Of a stretch of 5,638 bases of DNA, positions 1 through 4,361 are shown piece by piece. The stretch comes from Deferribacteres bacterium JdFR-76 (GTDB lineage Bacteria > Zhuqueibacterota > JdFR-76): assembly GCA_002011685.1 (NCBI GenBank), contig MTOL01000408.1:1-5638 (forward strand), read 5' to 3'. Position 1 is the first letter of the stretch. Every line of letters begins with the position of its first letter. A program made the translations under genes and the position numbers. Under the pieces are notes generated by a model. That model had not been told where the DNA came from. It saw only the letters and a list, made by a program, of their open reading frames with translations, and did not search any database.

Positions 1-1896
1 TGCCACCGTAACCACATCCGGCTTGATTTTCTCCAGCAGGCGGAGAATGGGAACCACATCCCGCTGAATATCCGGCTCCTCGGTAAAAATTTCGCCTTTG
101 TAGAATCCCAGCCGCAGGTGATTGACGGAACGGCTGTTGAACCCAAAGTAGCCCCAGAGGAGATCCGCTTCAAACTCACGGATCATCCCTTTGAGCTGCT
201 GAATGTACGGAAGATCCTTCTTGCCCGGATATTGTGTTCGGAAATAATTGATCAGCTCGGTGATCCGGTCCTTGAGATGCGGGATGCTGTCCTCCTCAAA
301 GAGAAACACAATAATTCGCAGCAGACGGCGGGCCAAGGCTTCGTTTTTCATACTGCGGCTGTGAGCAGCCACCCCATCTAGATACTGGTATACATCACGG
401 TTAAGGCCGGTTTCATTGAGCGGGTGGAAATAATCTTCCTGAATCATCTTCTGGAATTCCGGTGTGTCGATGTACTGCAGCAGAATTTCCAGCAGGTTAA
501 GCACATAACGGTTGGTTACGGCGGTAAACCCGCTGGTCATATAGTTGAAATAATGCACATTTTTGGGCGTGCGCACTAGGTGGTAGATGTAAGGCAAATA
601 TCCCAACATGATATCATCATGGTGGGGCGCTGTGTGCATGAAAATCTTGCCTTCAATGGGTTCCAGACCACGTTCCAGCTTACGGATGAGACTTTCTTCC
701 ACCATCTGGGTGATCTGAGTCAGGGAAAGGTCGGTTTTTTTCAGAAGGGTCCGAGCAAACCGATCTGACTGAAAATCAGCGCGGGTAAGATCTCGCACCC
801 TTTTTTTCTTCTCCACGGCGAGATCGATCACAATGCGCTCGATCTGCTCCTGGTGAAGATTTTCCGTTTTTTCCAGATCTTCCAGCCGCCGTTCCACCAG
901 CCGGCAGGCGGCCCCTTTGGTCAGGTAAAACCGGGCGTTAGGAAGCACCTGCAAAGCCGTGGCCGGGTAGATCAGGCTTCTGTCGCTTTCAATGGAATCT
1001 GCCACAATTCGGGACTTCGCCTCGCCTGCGGCAATAATAATGGCCACGCAGTCTTTGTTGTAAGTAATCGTATCCAGCCCGATGGTAATCACCAAACGGT
1101 TTTTGGCCACTTCAATCCCGCCCAGATCACTGGCTGCGGCAGCCTGGGTCTCGTAATTGGTATGGGTCAACCGCGTGGTGGAATAATGATCTGACCCCCG
1201 TACATTGAAAGCGATATGGCCGTCCGGACCAATGCCCCCCAGGAAAAAGCCGATACCTCCCAGCTGACGGATCCGGTTTTCGTATTCCATGCAGAAGGCA
1301 TCCACCGCCTCAATAACCTGCTTTTGAATCCGTTCGATGGTACGGGATGGTTGCCGGGTCCGCAAACTAAGATCCACCACATAATCCGGAAATACATCTC
1401 TCATGGTCATATGTGCCGGGATGCCGAGATTCCAGCAATCGATAAGTAGGGCCTTTTTGCGGTCGAGGCCAAATCCATCGATATAGAATTTGTTCACATA
1501 ATAGTAAAAGGAGTTATGTTGCTGTGGATTGATCGGATAGAACTCATCAATTTGCACGAAATGCAGACTTTTCATATCGGGATAGATTCCCGGATCAATC
1601 CCATTCTCCTCCAGGTCTTTGCGGACTTCCGGCAAGTTCCAGTTTCGCAAATAATACTGGGTCCATTTGATGAAATGTTCCGGCGTTTTTCCGGTGGGCA
1701 GAGCAATTACGCCCCCAGGATTGCTCTGGACCCATTCCAGAAAGCGAAGTGCAGTCAGTTTTCCCAGCATCGGGAAATTCTCTACCTCGATGACGCCAAT
1801 TTTTTCCGTAGGATGGTATCGGAACTTCCGCCCGGAACGTTCCAGAAAAATCCGCTCTACTCTGGACAGAACAGGAGCGTCTTTCCGTCTGGGCAT
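1..1896 (-). CDS. NagB-type glucosamine-6-phosphate deaminase fused to PIG-L/LmbE-like deacetylase (3' end outside window)
   Basis: The frame is open for 632 codons from ATG at 1896 and leaves the window at position 1, so the C-terminus is missing. The start is set by GGAGG at 1904-1908, 7 nt upstream. Residues about 20-330 form a NagB/sugar-phosphate isomerase domain. They carry ALPTGKTP (65-72, phosphate loop), DEF (117-119, matching the catalytic Asp72 of E. coli NagB), LGGIGPDGHIAFN (219-231, with D225 and H227 matching Asp141 and His143) and AGEAK (290-294, near Lys208). The E. coli Glu148 position is V232. A helical linker (about 333-412) leads to a PIG-L/LmbE-like domain with APHHDDIMLG (423-432), a variant of the PHPDDE metal-binding motif, then MTSGF (453-457) and a long helical insertion (about 470-590). 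E. coli NagB is 266 residues, so this is clearly a fusion. By family knowledge NagB converts glucosamine-6-phosphate to fructose-6-phosphate and ammonia, and PIG-L enzymes deacetylate GlcNAc groups. A combined cytoplasmic amino-sugar role is inference. No signal peptide is seen. The gene is divergent from the operon on the right. Confidence 0.9.
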   Translation of the reverse strand, partial: MPRRKDAPVLSRVERIFLERSGRKFRYHPTEKIGVIEVENFPMLGKLTALRFLEWVQSNPGGVIALPTGKTPEHFIKWTQYYLRNWNLPEVRKDLEENGIDPGIYPDMKSLHFVQIDEFYPINPQQHNSFYYYVNKFYIDGFGLDRKKALLIDCWNLGIPAHMTMRDVFPDYVVDLSLRTRQPSRTIERIQKQVIEAVDAFCMEYENRIRQLGGIGFFLGGIGPDGHIAFNVRGSDHYSTTRLTHTNYETQAAAASDLGGIEVAKNRLVITIGLDTITYNKDCVAIIIAAGEAKSRIVADSIESDRSLIYPATALQVLPNARFYLTKGAACRLVERRLEDLEKTENLHQEQIERIVIDLAVEKKKRVRDLTRADFQSDRFARTLLKKTDLSLTQITQMVEESLIRKLERGLEPIEGKIFMHTAPHHDDIMLGYLPYIYHLVRTPKNVHYFNYMTSGFTAVTNRYVLNLLEILLQYIDTPEFQKMIQEDYFHPLNETGLNRDVYQYLDGVAAHSRSMKNEALARRLLRIIVFLFEEDSIPHLKDRITELINYFRTQYPGKKDLPYIQQLKGMIREFEADLLWGYFGFNSRSVNHLRLGFYKGEIFTEEPDIQRDVVPILRLLEKIKPDVVTVA

Positions 1897-1914
1897 ATTT
1901 CGTCCTCCGCCTGT

Positions 1915-1942
1915 TTTATATAGCCACAAAAAATTCAGACAA
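1915..1942 (-). promoter_or_regulatory. Candidate promoter of the NagB–PIG-L fusion gene
   Basis: Read on the minus strand, TTGTCT (1942-1937) is followed after 16 nt by TATAAA (1920-1915), a reasonable sigma-70-like pair. Transcription would start only about 10 nt before the GGAGG Shine-Dalgarno sequence, giving a very short leader. If the host uses the Bacteroidota-type promoter (TTTG and TAnnTTTG), the boxes would differ, so this is a motif-based guess. Confidence 0.4.
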
Positions 1943-2120
1943 TCGGCCTCATAATGAGAAAAGATCCAAAATCATCCGAAATTCCAGCGAGCAAAACGGG
2001 CGTTACTGTCAATATATGATAATTTGTTGTCTGATCCAACTTTTTTACATGCATCTATGTTCGGTAGCGGCATCCTCCCCCCGCAAATCCCTTCAATCAT
2101 GCAGGATGGTTTAACAGATT

Positions 2121-2140
2121 CTGCTATTAAATAACAGCAG
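2121..2140 (-). repeat. Short hairpin, stem of 8 pairs on the minus-strand RNA
   Basis: CTGCT and AGCAG arms surround an AT-rich centre. On the minus-strand RNA the stem extends through a G-U pair to about 8 pairs with a 4-nt loop. On the plus strand the same position is an A-C mismatch. No U-run follows, so it is not a terminator. Confidence 0.3.
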
Positions 2141-2163
2141 CATTTAGTCTTTACGGCAATACT

Positions 2164-2180
2164 GCCATCGGCGCGATGGC
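2164..2180. repeat. Perfect GC-rich 7-bp hairpin, 3-nt loop
   Basis: GCCATCG, loop GCG, then CGATGGC form a perfect compact stem-loop in otherwise AT-rich DNA. There is no T-run on the 3' side on either strand, so it is not an intrinsic terminator. It could be a protein binding site or a folded piece of a transcript. Confidence 0.45.
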
Positions 2181-2272
2181 CTGTCAGAAAAAAGGTTAAA
2201 AGTAGCAAAAACCCCGTTCAAATAATGAGGTTGCATATTGCTGGGATCGCGTCGTAGCAATTCTCCTGAACA

Positions 2273-2320
2273 ATTTCAAGCCTCAATTCTGAATTGAACC
2301 GTTTGAAATGGTCCGGTTCA
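2273..2320. repeat. Nested palindrome with a competing overlapping hairpin
   Basis: The inner arms TCAATTC (2283-2289) and GAATTGA (2291-2297) surround a single T. Almost the same centre is shared by the outer arms ATTTCAA (2273-2279) and TTGAAAT (2303-2309). A different perfect stem, TGAACCG (2295-2301) with CGGTTCA (2314-2320), uses part of the same bases, so the structures are mutually exclusive in RNA. No open frame or T-run next to it explains it as an attenuator, so an operator is equally possible. Confidence 0.4.
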
Positions 2321-2360
2321 GAACAGCCATTCTCCCCAAATTTTTTAAAAAAGAGAAGCT

Positions 2361-2623
2361 TCATTTGAGATCTCGGATGCAGACGCCCCCGGCAATCACC
2401 TTTGTGAGATCAAAAATTGGAACGATCTCACTGCCTGCGGAAAAACTCCGCTGCCTCCACTGATACCAAATCACCGATGCAAAAATTCCTCTGTTTTTCT
2501 TCAGCCCAACGGCAATTTCGTTCCAGTTCATCCCACACATTTTATATAGTCCGGCAATTGCAGAAAAAATCGATATTGATGATACAAGAGCCCAAAAAAT
2601 AAAAGGCTACCGAACACAATCAC
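2361..2623 (-). pseudogene. Possible remnant of a small gene broken by frameshifts
   Basis: Three consecutive minus-strand stretches look protein-like in different frames. The first (2623-2528, GTG start, 31 residues) is hydrophobic, with GSLLFFGLLYHQYRFFLQL. The second (2538-2428, 36 residues) is charged and amphipathic, with WDELERNCRWAEEKQR and then VSVEAAEFFRR. The third, read in the frame that ends at TGA 2363-2361, has EIVPIFDLTKVIAGG. Joining them needs one indel near 2536 and one near 2430 and gives a protein of roughly 88 residues with a membrane-like N-terminus. I do not recognise a family, and there is no Shine-Dalgarno sequence. The pieces may simply be chance open frames, so this is a weak call. 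Confidence 0.22.
2404..2431. repeat. Perfect 8-bp inverted repeat, 12-nt spacer
   Basis: GTGAGATC (2404-2411) and GATCTCAC (2424-2431) are exact reverse complements. The related palindrome GAGATCTC sits at 2367-2374, about 35 bp away. The shared GAGATC core could mark an operator. A small adjacent hairpin, GCGGA-AAAAC-TCCGC, lies at 2437-2451. Confidence 0.4.
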
Positions 2624-2672
2624 TTAAAAAAACAAATTGTCAGATTTGCCACTCTTTTTACAACAACATTTC

Positions 2673-2678
2673 TATAAT
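2673..2678 (+). promoter_or_regulatory. Isolated consensus -10 box (TATAAT)
   Basis: A perfect TATAAT lies in the AT-rich region, but the nearest -35-like hexamer, TTGCCA (2646-2651), is 21 nt away, which is too far for a standard sigma-70 promoter. If active, it would produce a transcript running through the hairpins at 2772-2911 toward the HTH gene. Confidence 0.2.
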
Positions 2679-2771
2679 ACACAAAAATCGCAACAGGTTA
2701 GCATAGAAAGAATTTGGTCCGCGAACTATTACTATATCATCCCATGAAACGGAGAATCGTTAGGTATTCAA

Positions 2772-2814
2772 GAAAATATTCATTCTATTCCATTGATCGC
2801 GATACAATATTTTC
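2772..2814. repeat. 9-bp inverted repeat with overlapping 9-bp direct repeat
   Basis: GAAAATATT (2772-2780) and AATATTTTC (2806-2814) are perfect reverse complements separated by 25 nt. The spacer includes the 8-bp palindrome ATCGCGAT (2796-2803). TTCAAGAAA is also directly repeated at 2767-2775 and 2812-2820, overlapping both arms. In AT-rich DNA this is weaker evidence than the next two hairpins. Confidence 0.4.
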
Positions 2815-2826
2815 AAGAAAGAAACA

Positions 2827-2869
2827 TTTGTGTCAATTTTGCAACTTTATGTTGTAAAAATGACACAGA
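2827..2869. repeat. Long near-perfect hairpin, 18 pairs with one mismatch and a 5-nt loop
   Basis: The left arm starts TTTGTGTCA and ends GCAAC (2827-2845). The loop is TTTAT (2846-2850). The right arm starts GTTGT and ends TGACACAGA (2851-2869). Pairing is continuous except for A2836/A2860. It includes two G-T pairs (2841/2855 and 2828/2868) with Watson-Crick pairs elsewhere. No T-run follows on either strand, so it is not a standard terminator. Candidates are an operator with TGTCA/TGACA half-sites, a stable element in a small or leader RNA, or the end of a decayed element. Confidence 0.7.
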
Positions 2870-2889
2870 ACTAATGATATTACGCCCAA

Positions 2890-2911
2890 ATCTAAAATAG
2901 TCATTTTAGAT
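2890..2911. repeat. Perfect 9-bp hairpin, 4-nt loop
   Basis: ATCTAAAAT (2890-2898), loop AGTC, then ATTTTAGAT (2903-2911). It sits 20 nt downstream of the long hairpin, so the two may belong to one structured RNA or one regulatory array. It is AT-rich, so its stability as RNA is modest. Confidence 0.55.
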
Positions 2912-2973
2912 AACATCTGGAATTTTTAAGAATTATCCCCCTCTCTCATATTTTATTGTTCCCGGCACAATTT

Positions 2974-3002
2974 TTGACAACCAAAAACTGTATTTTTACC
3001 AT
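2974..3002 (+). promoter_or_regulatory. Likely promoter of the HTH–TPR–propeller operon
   Basis: A perfect -35 box, TTGACA (2974-2979), is followed after exactly 17 nt by TACCAT (2997-3002), which matches TATAAT at four of six positions. It points to the HTH gene and would give a leader of about 100 nt. The -10 box lies inside the left arm of a dyad and overlaps the first of two direct repeats, so regulation at this point is likely. Confidence 0.5.
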
Positions 3003-3023
3003 TTTCCATATTTTCCATGGTAA
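2996..3023. promoter_or_regulatory. Candidate operator: 7-bp dyad containing tandem 9-bp direct repeats
   Basis: TTACCAT (2996-3002) and ATGGTAA (3017-3023) form a perfect dyad. Between and overlapping them, ATTTTCCAT occurs twice back to back (3001-3009 and 3010-3018), preceded by a looser copy ending in CCAT at 2999-3002. The site covers the -10 box and the expected transcription start of the operon promoter. A protein bound here would probably block transcription. The MerR-like protein encoded about 85 bp downstream is the natural candidate ligand (inference). Confidence 0.5.
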
Positions 3024-3108
3024 GTAAAGAAAGATAAGACCTTTTTACAGTTGAAAACAAAAGTTCCTTCAACCCATCGTTTGAGAAAAAAGTCTATAGG
3101 TTTTCATT

Positions 3109-3342
3109 ATGATCCGTTACAAAGGAAAAAAATACTACACCATTAAAGAGGTTTGCAAACGTCTGGACGTAAGCAAAAAAACAATATACAACTGGGAAAA
3201 ATGCGGAGAGATTCCTCCGCCACAGCGAGACTGGAGAAACTGGAGATTATACACAAATGACGATATTGAAAAGATTGCAGAATTCATAAACAGCCATCGA
3301 AATCGAACCAATCTGTTGGAGAACGAACGTGAAAAAGTATGA
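3109..3342 (+). CDS. Small MerR-like/excisionase-family helix-turn-helix DNA-binding protein
   Basis: This 77-residue protein has a MerR-type winged helix-turn-helix over most of its length. YYTIKEVCKRLDVSKKTIYNW (residues 9-29) gives helix, turn and recognition helix. RNWRLYTNDDI (43-53) matches the wing and following helix, usually written R.YT..D. The tail (61-77) is charged and short. There is no long dimerisation helix or effector domain as in classical MerR regulators of about 120-150 residues, so it resembles stand-alone domains such as BldC or excisionase/HTH_17 proteins. The ATG at 3109 has only a weak TAGG upstream (8-nt spacing). The gene end overlaps the TPR gene by 14 nt, which implies translational coupling. 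A role as local transcription regulator, probably of its own operon, is inferred. No integrase is present, so an excisionase role is less likely. Confidence 0.85.
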   Translation: MIRYKGKKYYTIKEVCKRLDVSKKTIYNWEKCGEIPPPQRDWRNWRLYTNDDIEKIAEFINSHRNRTNLLENEREKV

Positions 3343-4333
3343 TTTTTTAATTATATGTTGCTTGCTAATACAGAACATTCAACTATCCTGTGGTTCATCG
3401 GCTCAACATTCCCTTAAATTTTATGAAAAAAATCAGGAGTGGAAAAAGGCGGCCGATTACCTTGAAAGACAGAAACGAATTCAGCCTCGCAATCCCGATA
3501 TCTACTTCTGGTTGGGAAGTGTTTATCTCAAGCTGGGTACGTTCGATCAAGCATACCAAAACTTTCGTAAATCCCTGCGCCTTTCTTCAAAGCACGAAAA
3601 GGAAATCCAGAACCTTCTCGAAGCCGCTTTTAGAGAACAGATCCGCAAAGCAGACAATGTGCGCGGTGAAGCCAAGCTTATATATCTCCGAAACGCGGTC
3701 ATCCTACAACCCCAGAATGCAAAAGGTAATCTTTACTACGGAACAGAGCTTCTAAGGGCAGGGAAGCCCCAACAATCCATTGCCTATCTTGAATTGGCAG
3801 TCAAAAAACTTCCCAAAAACATACAGGCTCATGTGCATCTGGCTGAAGCTTATTTTAAGACAAAAAATTTTGATCTCAGCAAAAAACACCTGATAGAAGC
3901 TTTCAAACTCGAACCCTCAAATAGCAACGCTCACCGAACTGCCGGGCTTCTTTTCCTTTCGCAAGGGCGTCGGAAAGATGCCATTTCGCACTTTGAAAAA
4001 AGTCTCTCAGGCAAATGGGACGAAGCACTGGCTATATTTGCACTTAAACTCTGTATGGAAGAGCAGGAATATGCCAAGGCAAAGTCTATTGCTGTCCGGC
4101 TCTGTCAGCAGAATCCCAAAAATCTCTCTTATGTCGAAGCTTTGGTGGATGTCCTTTTCAAATTAAGGGAATATGCCAATGCCCTTCCTTATATTGAAAA
4201 ACTGCTTCAGATCCAGCCAGAGAACATGACCTATCTGCAACAAAAAGCGATTGCCCTATATTGGCTTGGAGATGAGCGGGAATATCAGAAAATTGTGCAG
4301 AAATTGAACCGAGGTCAAAAGTTGGAAAAATAA
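3329..4333 (+). CDS. TPR-repeat protein with signal/lipoprotein-like N-terminus
   Basis: The 334-residue protein starts at GTG 3329, chosen because GGAGA (3318-3322) lies 6 nt upstream and a signal sequence follows directly. The N-terminus has two lysines, a hydrophobic stretch (residues 5-14), then IQLSCGSS (17-24). Cys21 could be lipidated, but Gln at -3 is a poor lipobox, so a signal anchor or ordinary secretion is possible. From about 35 to 330 the sequence is helical TPR repeats. The clearest are at about 56-89 (WLGSVYLKLGTFDQAYQNF), 131-164, 165-198, 199-227 and 266-298, with less regular repeats between and after. TPRs bind partner proteins, and no enzymatic motif is seen. It overlaps the HTH gene by 14 nt and precedes the propeller gene by 28 nt, so the three are probably co-transcribed. 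A scaffold or assembly role at the envelope for the next gene's product is inference. Confidence 0.88.
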   Translation: MKKYDFLIICCLLIQNIQLSCGSSAQHSLKFYEKNQEWKKAADYLERQKRIQPRNPDIYFWLGSVYLKLGTFDQAYQNFRKSLRLSSKHEKEIQNLLEAAFREQIRKADNVRGEAKLIYLRNAVILQPQNAKGNLYYGTELLRAGKPQQSIAYLELAVKKLPKNIQAHVHLAEAYFKTKNFDLSKKHLIEAFKLEPSNSNAHRTAGLLFLSQGRRKDAISHFEKSLSGKWDEALAIFALKLCMEEQEYAKAKSIAVRLCQQNPKNLSYVEALVDVLFKLREYANALPYIEKLLQIQPENMTYLQQKAIALYWLGDEREYQKIVQKLNRGQKLEK

Positions 4334-4361
4334 CCAATCACGACACTTGCAGAGGACGAAT

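Larger units (their letters stand above)
2058..2616. repeat. 11-bp inverted repeat pair bracketing about 540 bp
   Basis: TGTTCGGTAGC at 2058-2068 is exactly reverse-complementary to GCTACCGAACA at 2606-2616. The interval contains most of the possible minus-strand gene remnant. The pair could be the ends of a degenerate inserted element. However, no target-site duplication is visible outside the arms and no transposase is encoded. A match of this length has a modest probability of arising by chance in 1.2 kb. Confidence 0.3.
1897..3108. other. Divergent intergenic region of about 1.2 kb rich in inverted repeats
   Basis: This region separates the minus-strand NagB–PIG-L gene from the plus-strand HTH/TPR/propeller operon. 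I found no intact gene in it. Short open frames lack good ribosome binding sites and recognisable domains. The left half (to about 2600) is of mixed composition and the right half (about 2600-3100) is strongly AT-rich. Inverted repeats are frequent throughout and the best ones are listed separately. None is followed by the T-run expected of an intrinsic terminator, which fits a region between divergent genes, where no terminator is needed. Confidence 0.8.

Noticed and set aside
118..1954. Several plus-strand open frames of 62-135 codons and one minus-strand frame (1397-1167) within the NagB–PIG-L gene
   Set aside because: They lie in other frames of a continuous 632-codon coding frame that has clear family motifs, and they show no domain of their own.
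1972..2208. Minus-strand open frame of 78 codons, cysteine-rich, in the intergenic region
   Set aside because: It needs a TTG start with no good Shine-Dalgarno sequence, shows no recognisable domain, has an odd CCC cluster, and contains two hairpins. It is more likely a chance frame.
2341..2352. TTTTTTAAAAAA palindrome as a possible terminator
   Set aside because: It has no GC-rich stem or loop. It is simply a T-run beside an A-run, and no gene ends next to it in the right direction.
2417..2602. Plus-strand open frame of 61 codons
   Set aside because: It has no ribosome binding site and a low-complexity Ser/Lys/Gln composition with no domain. The opposite strand gives more protein-like pieces.
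2655..2860. TTTTTACAACA (2655-2665) matching the reverse complement of the long hairpin's right arm (2850-2860)
   Set aside because: An 11-nt match of low-complexity AT-rich sequence about 190 bp apart can readily arise by chance, and the local hairpin pairing is far better.
3109..3342. Small HTH protein as the excisionase of a phage or integrative element
   Set aside because: There is no integrase, attachment-site repeat or tRNA gene, and the gene overlaps the TPR gene, which favours a local regulator.
3390..4166. Plus-strand open frames at 3390-3755 and 3978-4166
   Set aside because: They are out-of-frame shadows of the TPR gene, and the TPR reading is strongly supported by its repeat pattern.
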